A stretch of DNA of 64,000 nt, from NCBI GenBank assembly GCA_035295745.1, contig DATGIL010000066.1, positions 1 to 64,000 on the forward strand, given 5' to 3'. The stretch comes from JAIQFL01 sp035295745. Lineage in GTDB: Bacteria; Acidobacteriota; Terriglobia; Bryobacterales; Bryobacteraceae. The position numbers and the translations under genes are program-made. The notes under the pieces are model-generated. The model worked only from the letters and a program-made list of their open reading frames with translations. It did not search any database and was not told the origin of the DNA. Below, in pieces: positions 44,030 to 52,710 of the stretch (its first letter is position 1; the number at the start of each line of letters is the position of its first letter).

Positions 44030-44683
44030 TCAGTTTTTCAACTCCACAACGACGGCTTCGAACGGCTTGTCGTTCAGGTTCTCCTCTCTGTGCTTCACGG
44101 GCGCGCCCCAACTGGCTTCGCCGGCCTTGTGTTGGGCATTGTCCACCTTGCCATCGGGCGTTGTCATGCGGCCGTTCTGATCGGTAAGGTACACCACCAC
44201 GCGATTGAGCATGTGCTCGTGCAGCGGCACCTGATGATGCGGCGGGAACTTCACGCGGATCACTCGCACCTGCGGATTTTCGAACTCGAGCTTGTAGTCT
44301 TGGGGATCGATGGTCAACGGATCGAGGGCGGACTTGGGAGTCTTTGCAGGGTCGCCGGGCTTCTTTACCTCGACTTCGATAATGTGCAGCGGCGCGTTGC
44401 TGGTGACTTCCGAGACGTGCATCCCGTTCGCCGGGCTCCAGCGGACCTCGCCGGCCTTCACGTCCAGCACAGTCTTCTGCCCGCTCTGCAGCGTGATCTC
44501 CTGCCGTCCCGCGGTGAGGTAGATCATCACGCGATTGGCCTTGTGCTCATGCATGGCAGTTTTGGAGTGAGGCGCATCATCTGCTTTGAGCACCCGCACC
44601 TGGTCGTTCTCCAGCATCGTTTGGGACTGGCCCCACACTGCTGCCGCCAGCGGCGCCAATAGCAGAAGTCTCAAATATCGCAT
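44030..44683 (-). CDS. Exported double-cupin protein
   Basis: The product (217 residues) has a signal peptide (L-L-L-L-A-P-L-A-A-A-V-W-G-Q) and two cupin-like halves: H-E-H-K-A-N-R-V-M-I-Y-L-T-A-G and, later, H-E-H-M-L-N-R-V-V-V-Y-L-T-D. Each half keeps a pair of His and a Glu that could bind metal. I take the ATG at 44683 that starts the signal peptide. It lies 29 bases after the porin gene in the same direction and may be the last gene of the nitrite operon, but its role there is unclear. Confidence 0.7.
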   Translation of the reverse strand: MRYLRLLLLAPLAAAVWGQSQTMLENDQVRVLKADDAPHSKTAMHEHKANRVMIYLTAGRQEITLQSGQKTVLDVKAGEVRWSPANGMHVSEVTSNAPLHIIEVEVKKPGDPAKTPKSALDPLTIDPQDYKLEFENPQVRVIRVKFPPHHQVPLHEHMLNRVVVYLTDQNGRMTTPDGKVDNAQHKAGEASWGAPVKHREENLNDKPFEAVVVELKN

Positions 44684-44712
44684 TGGGTCATCATAACCCG
44701 CGCACACCCGTT

Positions 44713-46170
44713 TCAGAAGCGTTGATTGAATTCCAGGTAACCGAACCGTCCGTCTTTGCCGTTCGGATAGATCTGTTCCATTACGGCGAGACCCTGTGTG
44801 TAGCCCAGATAACCTGTGAGCGTCAGCTTGCGGGTCACGCGATAGTCCACGCTCGTGTCATACAGATTCCCCAGCGAGCGGCGGCCGGATGTCGCACGTC
44901 CGGTGTAGCCGAACGTCCACGGCTGGAACGCGCCGCCGCCGCTATACCAGAGATCGTTCGCGTTGGTGAGGCGCAGCGCGTGGAACTCGCTCGATACCGT
45001 GACCTTGGGGTGCGGGCGGAGTTGCAGGATCCCAAACCCGTCTTCGGTGTTCATCATATTGAAGAACGGAAAACGCGCATACGGCCGCGGTGTGGGGAGC
45101 AATTGGAAGAACGTTCCGTGGCGATTGTCGTTCGGATCGCTATCCCCCGAACCGTAGGTGAATCCGCCGCGCAACCATGGACGGACCGCCGCCAGGATCT
45201 TCGGCTGGAATCCCCCTTCCACATCGAACGCTCCGGCCCGCTGCTGCTGCACGCCCCAGCGGCCGGTCTGCACGGCGCCCCAGAAGAGGATGTCGACGGT
45301 ACCGGTCGCGGTCTCGATCGCGTGCAGCGAGTGCCCGCCGAAGGTGTCGATGCGGATGTTCGCCAGATCGGCGCGGCGCACTGCCAATGCGCGGTCGTCG
45401 GTCTTCAGGATGTGCCGGAAATCGTCGTATTCGATGAAAAAGAGGCGCGTGTCGGCGGCGTGGTGTTTGCTGCCCCATTCGTGTGTGTAGGAGCTGTACC
45501 CGAAGCCAATCCGATTCCAGCCCCAGCCGTCCACCTGGAATACTCCCCGCGTTGGGACTGCGCCGATGAACGTGAAGTTGTCGTTGGGTGCCGCGTACGA
45601 GTAGTGCACGCCATCGAAGCTCCGTCCGACGTCCGAAAATCCAAAATTGCCGATCAGTCGCTGGAAAACGCGCTCGCGCTTGACCGCCGCTAAGGTGGCG
45701 TTCTTGGGGACGACCTCGCTTCCGTCCAGGAATTCGAAGCGCCCAACCTGCAAGGTGTGGCGTTTGTTGCCGCCGAGGCCGTCAAGCCGCACGTAGAGCT
45801 GCTTCGGGAAGATCATGGCGGTGTTCTGGCTGGCGGTGTTCGCGGTGAAGTAATTAGCCCCCAAACCGAGCGCGCCCTGCTGCGGGCCCGTCCCAGTAGC
45901 GTTATTCGGGAGGCCGAGGAGAAAGGGCACTGCGAACTCGGCGTTCCAGTCCCAAGTGTCGCGGCTCTGCGATAGTCCTAAGCGCAGCAGATTGCCGGAG
46001 TATTGATAGCTGTTCTCGCCGGAGGTGGGCTGAAACCAATCCCAGGCGTACAGTCGGGCGCGCAGGCTGCCGCTGAAAGTGATGCCGCCGATCTTGATGA
46101 CTCCCGAATCGGCGGGTGTCTGCGCGTGGGCGATTGAAACGGCGACGAACAGGAGAGCGAGGCGTCTCAT
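44713..46170 (-). CDS. Alginate-export-family outer-membrane porin
   Basis: The 485-residue protein has a signal peptide (L-A-L-L-F-V-A-V-S-I-A-H-A) and a beta-barrel pattern of alternating residues with G-R-F-E-F-L-D-G-S and a terminal phenylalanine (L-E-F-N-Q-R-F). This matches the AlgE-like/porin 'alginate export' family. Its ATG shares bases with the TGA of the formate/nitrite transporter gene (ATGA at 46167-46170), which links its expression to that transporter. I infer it provides an outer-membrane route for nitrate or nitrite, not alginate; the sequence alone does not prove this. Confidence 0.75.
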   Translation of the reverse strand: MRRLALLFVAVSIAHAQTPADSGVIKIGGITFSGSLRARLYAWDWFQPTSGENSYQYSGNLLRLGLSQSRDTWDWNAEFAVPFLLGLPNNATGTGPQQGALGLGANYFTANTASQNTAMIFPKQLYVRLDGLGGNKRHTLQVGRFEFLDGSEVVPKNATLAAVKRERVFQRLIGNFGFSDVGRSFDGVHYSYAAPNDNFTFIGAVPTRGVFQVDGWGWNRIGFGYSSYTHEWGSKHHAADTRLFFIEYDDFRHILKTDDRALAVRRADLANIRIDTFGGHSLHAIETATGTVDILFWGAVQTGRWGVQQQRAGAFDVEGGFQPKILAAVRPWLRGGFTYGSGDSDPNDNRHGTFFQLLPTPRPYARFPFFNMMNTEDGFGILQLRPHPKVTVSSEFHALRLTNANDLWYSGGGAFQPWTFGYTGRATSGRRSLGNLYDTSVDYRVTRKLTLTGYLGYTQGLAVMEQIYPNGKDGRFGYLEFNQRF

Positions 46171-47012
46171 GCTTCCACCTCGTTGGGCATCAAGGGCGGA
46201 CAAGCGACTGCACGCATAGCGGGCGCGGGCTTGGTCCGATACGTGGAGTAGAGAGCGAGCCCCGTGAATAGTGAACCCGAGAGAATGTTGCCGATCGTGA
46301 CCGGGATCTGATTCCACCAGAGCCATTGCGCCACCGAGACCGGCGCGTGCAGCATCATGCCGGCTGGAATGACGAACATGTTGACGATGGAGTGCTCGAA
46401 GCCCTGCGCAAAAAACGTGAGGATGGGGAGCCACATGGCGGCGATCTTGCCCGTGGTGGATCGCGAAACCATCGCCAGCAACGCGCCGATCGTCACCATC
46501 CAATTGCAGAGCACCGCCTTCACCAGTGCCGTCGCCCATCCCGCACCTCCAGCCGCGAGATAGCCGAGTGTCTTCTTCTGGGCCGCCGCTCGCAGGAGGT
46601 CTCCCAGCGGGCCGCCGTTGTTGGTGCCGCAATTGGTAATCGCCAGATAAAAGAGCAGTGCATACCCTGTGCTGCCCAAAAAATTTCCCAGATAGACCCA
46701 GGTCCAATTGCGTAATAACTGCGCCATCGTCACTTCGCCGGCGGCGACCCCGGCGGGTAACAACGCGAAATTGCCTGTCGCCAGTTCCAGGCCCAGCAGC
46801 ACCAGGATCACGAATCCCACAGGGAACAGCAGAGCGCCCACGATCGGCGGCACTCCCTGGGTTTGCACCACAAAGACCAACGATGTGGCGAAGCCGAGAA
46901 AGGCGCCGGCCAGCGCGCCTCGCAACAGCATGTCACTCACTCCCAGTTCCGCTTTGCGCCTGGCTGCGCGCAGCGCATCCGCGATCAGTTCAGATGGATT
47001 GACATAGTCCAT
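46167..47012 (-). CDS. Formate/nitrite transporter family protein
   Basis: The 281-residue protein is a FNT channel, with six hydrophobic segments and the family blocks L-G-L-E-L-A-T-G-N-F-A-L, N-W-M-V-T-I-G-A-L-L-A-M and G-F-E-H-S-I-V-N-M-F (the last contains the conserved H-S-I-V-N part). FNT channels pass formate, nitrite or hydrosulfide. Next to nirA it is most likely a nitrite channel. The ATG at 47012 has aggag 7 bases before it; an upstream ATG at 47030 is less likely. It overlaps the end of nirA by 23 bases and its stop overlaps the porin start. Confidence 0.88.
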   Translation of the reverse strand: MDYVNPSELIADALRAARRKAELGVSDMLLRGALAGAFLGFATSLVFVVQTQGVPPIVGALLFPVGFVILVLLGLELATGNFALLPAGVAAGEVTMAQLLRNWTWVYLGNFLGSTGYALLFYLAITNCGTNNGGPLGDLLRAAAQKKTLGYLAAGGAGWATALVKAVLCNWMVTIGALLAMVSRSTTGKIAAMWLPILTFFAQGFEHSIVNMFVIPAGMMLHAPVSVAQWLWWNQIPVTIGNILSGSLFTGLALYSTYRTKPAPAMRAVACPPLMPNEVEA

Positions 47013-48564
47013 TGGTTGTCTCCTTTCCAATCTCCGGGTTACTGGTAAACGAAGCTTTCTGTGCGCTGGCTTGCGCGCTCACAATTGCTGCCACAATCTC
47101 GGGCAGATGCTGATCGCAGGGAACTACGTCGAGCAACTCCTGTCCCGCGGACGAGTCCGGTCCTGTGCGCCCTCCGGTATAAATGGCCACCGCGTCGACA
47201 ATCTCGCCCCCCATATTGGCTCGCATGCCGCGAAATCCGAGGTCCGCCGCCTGATGATTGCCGCATCCCGCGGGGCAACCGGACCAGTGGATGGTGAGTG
47301 GCGAGTGCCCCGTTCCCAGGCGCTGCTCCAAGGCGCGCGAGATCTGAACGGCGTATCCTTTGGTCTCAATCTGAGCAAGACCGCAGTAGTCCGACCCGGT
47401 GCAGGCCACCATGCCGCGGAAGAATGGCGAAGGCGCCGGCGTCAGCTCCTTCAGGAGCGGCTCCCGCAGCAATTCCGGCACGCGCTGCATTTCGACATCG
47501 GGCAGGATCGCGTTCTGTCCGGTGGTCAAGCGAATTTTGCCGCTGCCGTAGCGGTCGGCCAGCCGGGCCAGCTCCGTTAACTGGTCCGGGTTCACTCTCC
47601 CCGTCACGACCGATAGTCCGATCGAGCGGAGTCCCTCCTGCTTCTGCTGTTGGATGGCGAGGTGATCTTCATGCACTCCGCGACGCCGCATGTCTTCGCC
47701 TGCCGGCTCCAGGAGTGACATCAGACGCTCCGAGAGCACGTAGCGTAATTCCTCGATGCCCCAGTCGGCGATCAGGTGCGCCAGGCGGCATTGCGAACGG
47801 GCTTCCCGAGGGCCGTGGTCGCGGAAGATGCGCACGATCTCGGCTGCCGCCTGCGCGGCTTCGTGCGGCTCCACGAAAACATTCAGAGGCGAGGCGATGG
47901 TGAATCCACCCGACCCCATCTTGCCGCCCACCAGAATGTTAAAGCCGCGCCTGCCGTCGCGCATCGCCGGCACGAGGGCGATATCCTGCGATTCCGCATG
48001 CGTGCAGTTGCCGGTGCAGCCAGTGACGACGATGTTGATTTTTCGCGGTAGATTGACAAATTCGGGATTGCCCTTCGCGCCCACAATGAGGCGATCCAGC
48101 TCGAACAACACACCGGAAGCGTCGAACAGCTCGTCGGGCGTTAATCCGGCCAGTGCACATCCGTTGATGTTGCGGACGTTGTCCATGCCCGTTTGCAGAC
48201 TGTGCAGATCGACTCCGCGCAGTCTCTCCCAGATCTCCGGCACCGTATCGAGGGTGAAGCCGCGCAATTCGATCTGCTGGCGGGTGGTGATGTCGATCAC
48301 GCCGTTGCCGATTCCCCTGGACAATTCCGCTACGGCACGCAACTGTTCGCTGGAGGCGAATCCGTTGGGCATGCGGATGCGCATCATGAACTTGCCGGGA
48401 GTGGGCTTACGGAAGAAGACGCCGACCCACTTGAGCAGGTCTTTGTCAGCTTGGGAGAGGTGCTCGGATCCTCCGGCAATCAGTCCTGGCAGGTCGTCGC
48501 GGACTCGTAAAGGATTCCACCATTTCGATGCTTTCAACTTCTCGACAGAGTTTCGCCGCCGCAA
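46990..48564 (-). CDS. nirA: Ferredoxin/siroheme-type nitrite reductase
   Basis: The 524-residue protein is an assimilatory siroheme nitrite reductase that reduces nitrite to ammonium in six electron steps. The two ferredoxin-like halves and the siroheme repeats are intact (T-T-R-Q-Q-I-E-L-R-G-F-T and T-T-G-Q-N-A-I-L-P-D-V). The Fe4S4/siroheme cysteines are C388 and C394 in A-C-T-G-S-D-Y-C and C430 and C434 in S-G-C-P-A-G-C-G-N-H. Translation begins at TTG 48564 with aggagg 8 bases before it. It lies between hemD, which makes the siroheme precursor, and the nitrite channel, all in one direction. The electron donor, ferredoxin or NAD(P)H, is not fixed by sequence. Confidence 0.9.
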   Translation of the reverse strand: MRRRNSVEKLKASKWWNPLRVRDDLPGLIAGGSEHLSQADKDLLKWVGVFFRKPTPGKFMMRIRMPNGFASSEQLRAVAELSRGIGNGVIDITTRQQIELRGFTLDTVPEIWERLRGVDLHSLQTGMDNVRNINGCALAGLTPDELFDASGVLFELDRLIVGAKGNPEFVNLPRKINIVVTGCTGNCTHAESQDIALVPAMRDGRRGFNILVGGKMGSGGFTIASPLNVFVEPHEAAQAAAEIVRIFRDHGPREARSQCRLAHLIADWGIEELRYVLSERLMSLLEPAGEDMRRRGVHEDHLAIQQQKQEGLRSIGLSVVTGRVNPDQLTELARLADRYGSGKIRLTTGQNAILPDVEMQRVPELLREPLLKELTPAPSPFFRGMVACTGSDYCGLAQIETKGYAVQISRALEQRLGTGHSPLTIHWSGCPAGCGNHQAADLGFRGMRANMGGEIVDAVAIYTGGRTGPDSSAGQELLDVVPCDQHLPEIVAAIVSAQASAQKASFTSNPEIGKETTNGLCQSI

Positions 48565-48618
48565 GACACACTCCTCCTTTCTGGGTATTTCGGGAAATCG
48601 TGGCCGTGATCCGGCTTG

Positions 48619-49476
48619 CTACTGCCGTCGTTTACGTTTAAGGACTGAGGCGGCCGTTTCCGCCGCGGTCCGCACCAACACCGGCATTTTCGAATGCACC
48701 GGAACGATGTCCGGCTTGAATCCACAATCAGCCAGCGCGGCGTCCATCACGGGTCCGACGGACGCGATCGCTAAATCTTGTTCGAGTGCACGCCGCACCT
48801 CCGCGGTCCGGCCCATACTTTCCGCCACTTCGAGCAGATGCGTCAACTGGATCGACGTCGTGAACAACACTACGTCGCACTCGCCTTCCGCAATCCGCCG
48901 CACCGCTTCGCGCAGAGGACCCAAATCGTCAGGCAGAGCCCAACGGTAGATCGAAACCGGAGACACCTCGGCGCCCGACGCTCTCAGGGCCGCCAAGAAA
49001 TCAGGGTTCGCCCGTCCGTACTCTTGAATGGCGATACGGCGTTCGTGACGGGCGGCGATCACCGGCACAATTTCGTGCCAGGTGCTGGGCTCGGGTACCA
49101 CGATCTCCGCCCGTACGCCCATTTCCTGCAAAACGGCTACCGGCTTGGGCCCTCGCGAGACAATCGTCAGCTTGCGCAACGCAGCAGCAAACTGCTCCAG
49201 AACGTAACGTTCCGCCACGATGTCGCGAAGGAACGTGAGGCCCGCGCCAGTCATCACCACGAACATGTCAAAGCACCCGGCGAGCAGGCGCTCCACCCAA
49301 TGAAACACCTCGTCGTGCTGCTCGAAAGGGACTTCTTTCACCGAGGGTGCGACAAACGGATCCCCTCCGTGCCGCCGGATTAGCTGCTCCATCATCTCCG
49401 CCCGACGCGACTCCAGGGAGAGGACGCGCAGTCCTCCGAACCCTTGCGGGTCGCCGGAACCCTTCCCCATTAGCAC
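48619..49476 (-). CDS. hemD: Uroporphyrinogen-III synthase
   Basis: The 285-residue protein fits the HemD family: L-R-V-L-S-L-E-S-R-R-A-E-M-M near the start, a central M-T-G-A-G-L and V-S-R-G-P-K-P, and in the second domain Y-R-W-A-L-P, D-V-V-L-F-T-T-S-I-Q and A-S-V-G-P-V-M-D-A-A-L. It makes uroporphyrinogen III, the precursor of heme and siroheme. Lying 54 bases upstream of nirA, it likely supplies siroheme to nitrite reductase. I use the GTG at 49476 (with an agagggg site); an ATG at 49470 is nearly equal. Long gene for the family because of a short N-terminal extension. Confidence 0.85.
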   Translation of the reverse strand: MLMGKGSGDPQGFGGLRVLSLESRRAEMMEQLIRRHGGDPFVAPSVKEVPFEQHDEVFHWVERLLAGCFDMFVVMTGAGLTFLRDIVAERYVLEQFAAALRKLTIVSRGPKPVAVLQEMGVRAEIVVPEPSTWHEIVPVIAARHERRIAIQEYGRANPDFLAALRASGAEVSPVSIYRWALPDDLGPLREAVRRIAEGECDVVLFTTSIQLTHLLEVAESMGRTAEVRRALEQDLAIASVGPVMDAALADCGFKPDIVPVHSKMPVLVRTAAETAASVLKRKRRQ

Positions 49477-49500
49477 CCATCCCCTCTCAGACGCGTAGCC

Positions 49501-49557
49501 GTGCCACTGCGCACCACTCTTGATTGTGACTCGGAATTAAAGGCTCGGCGATGAGCC
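49501..49557 (-). promoter_or_regulatory. Structured leader of the nitrite operon, hexaloop hairpins
   Basis: In the leader RNA before hemD there are two hairpins with six-base loops: GGCUC-AUCGCC-GAGCC (49542-49557), followed by a U-rich UUUAAUU, and GUGC-GCAGUG-GCAC (49501-49514). The first has A in loop position 1 and G in position 4, as in the hexaloops that ANTAR regulators such as NasR bind to prevent termination in nitrate operons. The two loops differ, and no ANTAR protein is in the window, so this is a possibility and nothing more. Confidence 0.3.
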
Positions 49558-49626
49558 AGGAGGAGGTAGACGGGCTCCATTACAGCTCACTGGAAACCCG
49601 TTCGTCGCCGAAGTGAGAACCATATC

Positions 49627-49655
49627 AGCATAGCCAACGACATGAAGATTGGCAA
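49627..49655 (-). promoter_or_regulatory. Probable promoter of the hemD-nirA operon
   Basis: On the minus strand TTGCCA (49650-49655) and TATGCT (49627-49632) are separated by exactly 17 bases. A transcript would begin near 49620 and carry a leader of about 145 bases before hemD. Confidence 0.5.
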
Positions 49656-49698
49656 AGAAAAAATTTCTATCGGGTGGATTTGCGATTTACCAGACGTC

Positions 49699-51678
49699 TC
49701 ATGCCGACATTTTGAGCGCCTTCACGCGGTCGCGCAGTTCCGCGGCCTTCTCGAATTCGAACTTGCGGGCCGCTTCGCGCATCCTCTCTTCCAGCTCTCC
49801 GATGAAACGCGCACGCTGCTCCGGCGTCATGGCATCGACCTCCTCATCCGACTCCAGAGGTACCGTGACGTAATCGCCCTCCGCCACCGCTACCAGGCTC
49901 ATATCGATGGGACGCACGATCGATTGCGGCACGATCCCGTTCTGCTCGTTGTATTCGATTTGGGTCTTACGGCGGCGTCCGGTCTCGTCCAGTGCTTTGC
50001 GCATACTGTCGGTCATCACGTCCGCATACAGGACACAATGCCCTTCCACATGGCGCGCGGCACGGCCCATGGTTTGGATCAGGGAACCGGACGACCGGAG
50101 AAAGCCTTCCTTGTCTGCGTCCAGAATCGCCACCAACGAAACTTCGGGCAGATCGAGACCTTCGCGCAATAGGTTGATGCCAACCAGGACATCAAACTCT
50201 CCTCGCCGCAAATCCCGCAGAATCTTGATGCGGTCGAACGTGGTCACTTCGGAGTGCAGGTAGCGGCAGCGCACCCCTACTTCGGAGTAGTATTCGGCCA
50301 GGTCTTCCGCCATCCGTTTGGTAAGCGTGGTCACCAACACCCGCTGATCGTTGGCGACGCGCTTGCGGATTTCGCCCAGCAGATCGTCTACCTGACCCTT
50401 GACCGGCCGGATCTCCACGGTCGGGTCCACTAGCCCGGTGGGCCGGATGATTTGCTCGACGACCACCCCGGCAGACTTCGTAAGTTCATAAGGGCCAGGT
50501 GTCGCCGAGACGTAGATTACCTGATTCACGCGATGTTCGAACTCCTCGAAGGTGAGCGGCCGGTTGTCGAGCGCGCTCGGCATCCGAAACCCGTGGGCTA
50601 CGAGCACTTCCTTGCGAGACCGGTCGCCATGATACATCCCGTGCAACTGCGGCACCGTCTGATGGCTCTCGTCGAGGAACATGAGCGCATCGTGGGGCAG
50701 GTAATCGAGCAATGTGGGCGGCGCCTCTCCCGGCAAACGCCCAGAGAAATGGCGGGAGTAGTTCTCGATGCCGTGGCAGTAGCCGATCTCCTTGATCATC
50801 TCGAGATCGAACATGGTACGCTGCCAGAGCCGCTGTGCTTCGATCAGCTTGCCCTGCTTCTCCAGCTCTTTGTGCCACCATTGCAGCTCGTTGCGGATGC
50901 TGTCCATGGCGCTCACTTTGGATTCCTCGGACATCACGTAGTGTGTCTTGGGATAGATAGGGAGGCGCGTGTAGGTCTGCTTCACCTGGCCGAGCAGCGG
51001 GTCGATCTGGGAGAGGCTTTCGACTTCGTCCCCCCACAATTCGATGCGATAGGCATTGTCGTCGTAGGTCGGATAGACTTCGATGGTATCGCCGCGGACG
51101 CGAAAGGTGCCGCGGCGGAAATCCATGTCGTTGCGGTCGTAGAGGATCTCCACCAGCTTCGAGAGGATCTGGTTTCGCGAAATCTTCTGTCCCTTTTCGA
51201 GCATCAACAGCATGCCGTAATAGGCTTCGGGAGATCCCAGACCGTAAATGCAGCTTACGCTGGCGACGATCACGCAGTCGCGCCGCTCGAAAAGTGACTT
51301 GGTGGCGGCGAGACGCAGTTTGTCGAGCTCATCGTTGATGGTGGCCTCCTTCTCGATGTAAACATCGCTCGACGGAATGTAAGCTTCCGGTTGGTAATAG
51401 TCGTAGTAGCTGACAAAGTATTCGACCGCGTTTTCCGGAAAGAACGATTTGAATTCATGGTAAAGCTGCGCTGCCAGCGTTTTGTTGTGCGCCATGACCA
51501 GGGCCGGCCGGCCAATGGTCTCGATGACTTTGGCCATGGTGAAAGTCTTGCCGGATCCGGTGACACCCAACAGAACCTGGTGCTGCTCCCCGTCTCGAAT
51601 GCCCTGCGTCAACTCCGCGATGGCATTCTCCTGATCGCCCCGTGGGCGGTAGTTGACCGCCAAACGAAATCCCATCAT
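49699..51678 (-). CDS. uvrB: Excinuclease ABC subunit B
   Basis: The 659-residue protein is the DNA-damage-verifying helicase of nucleotide excision repair. It has Walker A (G-V-T-G-S-G-K-T), the beta-hairpin part Y-Y-D-Y-Y-Q-P-E-A-Y, D-E-S-H (Walker B region), the helicase motifs T-L-T-K-R-M-A-E-D-L and Q-T-M-G-R-A-A-R-H, and the C-terminal UVR domain (L-E-E-R-M-R-E-A-A-R-K-F-E-F-E-K-A-A-E-L-R-D). Length is normal. The start is taken at ATG 51678, which begins with the conserved F-R-L-x-x-x-Y-x-P-x-G-D-Q; the open frame further upstream lies in the divergent regulatory region. No uvrA or uvrC lies beside it, which is usual. Confidence 0.95.
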   Translation of the reverse strand: MMGFRLAVNYRPRGDQENAIAELTQGIRDGEQHQVLLGVTGSGKTFTMAKVIETIGRPALVMAHNKTLAAQLYHEFKSFFPENAVEYFVSYYDYYQPEAYIPSSDVYIEKEATINDELDKLRLAATKSLFERRDCVIVASVSCIYGLGSPEAYYGMLLMLEKGQKISRNQILSKLVEILYDRNDMDFRRGTFRVRGDTIEVYPTYDDNAYRIELWGDEVESLSQIDPLLGQVKQTYTRLPIYPKTHYVMSEESKVSAMDSIRNELQWWHKELEKQGKLIEAQRLWQRTMFDLEMIKEIGYCHGIENYSRHFSGRLPGEAPPTLLDYLPHDALMFLDESHQTVPQLHGMYHGDRSRKEVLVAHGFRMPSALDNRPLTFEEFEHRVNQVIYVSATPGPYELTKSAGVVVEQIIRPTGLVDPTVEIRPVKGQVDDLLGEIRKRVANDQRVLVTTLTKRMAEDLAEYYSEVGVRCRYLHSEVTTFDRIKILRDLRRGEFDVLVGINLLREGLDLPEVSLVAILDADKEGFLRSSGSLIQTMGRAARHVEGHCVLYADVMTDSMRKALDETGRRRKTQIEYNEQNGIVPQSIVRPIDMSLVAVAEGDYVTVPLESDEEVDAMTPEQRARFIGELEERMREAARKFEFEKAAELRDRVKALKMSA

Positions 51679-51749
51679 TTCAGTATGTAACAGAGACGCC
51701 CCGGGGTGTTTCGGCATTTCTGCAGGGCCGCCGATGTTAGAATACTGGC

Positions 51750-52634
51750 GTGGCACCGAATGAGGTATACTCGCGCGCGGACGTCCGCCGTAAGTTTGGC
51801 CTCTCCGAGCGCCAGCTTAAGAGCTGGGAAAAGCAGGAGTTTATTCCTCCAGCCGAATCGTATTCCTTTTCGGATCTGATCGCGCTGCAAACCCTGATCA
51901 AGCTCCGTGAGCGCCGGATTCAGGACCGGGAAATCGGGCGCGCCCTGGTGTCGTTGCGGCGAAAACTCGAGTGGGTGAAGCACCCGCTTTCCGAGCTTCG
52001 GATCGTCTCCAACGGCAAGAAGATCGCCGTCCTGGTAGCCGGGCAGCAGATGGACGCGATCAGCGGCCAGATCCTGATCGATTTCGAGGCCGCCGATCTG
52101 GGCGGGGTCAAAAGCTTTCCTGACCGCAAACACACCGTGAATCGTGCGCGCGAGTCGGAACTCTGGTTTCAGAAGGGCCTGGAACTCGAGGAGACGGGCG
52201 CGCCAGTCGAAGATGCGGTGCAAGCCTATCAGAAGGTGCTGGAGTTGAATCCGGCCGCCGCCGGCGCGCTGGTGAATCTCGGCACCATCTACTATCGCCA
52301 GCGCAAGTTCGCCGATGCCGAGAGGTATTACCAGATGGCGATCGAAGCTGATCCCGGCTACCCTCTGGCGCAGTTCAACCTCGGCAATTTATATGATGAG
52401 CAGGGCCGCCTGGTGGAGGCCCTCGACTACTACCGCCGCGCACTGGCGTTAAACCCGAATTATGCGGACGCCCACTTCAATCTCGCATTACTCTGCGAAC
52501 GCACCAGCGACAACCTGAAAGCGGTGCATCATTGGAAGGCCTACCTCAAGCTGGATGGGACGAGCCAGTGGGCTGAGATCGCGCGGCGCCAGTTGGACCG
52601 TCTGCGCCAGCTCACTCTGATTCACTCGCGGTAG
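51750..52634 (+). CDS. MerR-type HTH fused to TPR repeats, probable regulator
   Basis: The 294-residue protein begins with a MerR-like winged helix (Y-S-R-A-D-V-R-R-K-F-G-L-S-E-R-Q-L-K-S-W-E-K-Q-E-F-I-P and I-Q-D-R-E-I-G-R-A-L, about 7-70) and continues with four TPR repeats (about 145-275: N-P-A-A-A-G-A-L-V-N-L-G-T-I-Y-Y, A-Q-F-N-L-G-N-L-Y-D-E-Q-G-R, A-H-F-N-L-A-L-L-C-E-R). MerR domains bind DNA near promoters, here possibly controlled by a protein partner of the TPR part. An extended -10 (TGtTAGAAT at 51735-51743) ends 6 bases before the GTG, so the mRNA may be leaderless. It diverges from uvrB. Confidence 0.75.
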   Translation: MAPNEVYSRADVRRKFGLSERQLKSWEKQEFIPPAESYSFSDLIALQTLIKLRERRIQDREIGRALVSLRRKLEWVKHPLSELRIVSNGKKIAVLVAGQQMDAISGQILIDFEAADLGGVKSFPDRKHTVNRARESELWFQKGLELEETGAPVEDAVQAYQKVLELNPAAAGALVNLGTIYYRQRKFADAERYYQMAIEADPGYPLAQFNLGNLYDEQGRLVEALDYYRRALALNPNYADAHFNLALLCERTSDNLKAVHHWKAYLKLDGTSQWAEIARRQLDRLRQLTLIHSR

Positions 52635-52636
52635 TA

Positions 52637-52710
52637 GAGAACCCGGAACAGAAACGTAGGGCGTCACTTAGGAGCGAACACACAAACCGCGTTCAAGGAG
52701 CCGGGTTCTC
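52637..52710. repeat. Long-spaced 10-bp inverted repeat after the MerR-TPR gene
   Basis: gagaacccgg at 52637-52646 is exactly complementary to ccgggttctc at 52701-52710, with 54 bases between. It begins 3 bases after the stop at 52634 and may be a long hairpin in the 3' end of that message. No T-run follows. The 74-base span suggests a tRNA at first sight, but no cloverleaf can be drawn. Confidence 0.5.

Noticed and set aside
52637..52710. tRNA gene
   Set aside because: The 74-base span and paired ends fit, but D, anticodon and T arms cannot be drawn and no CCA-compatible end exists.
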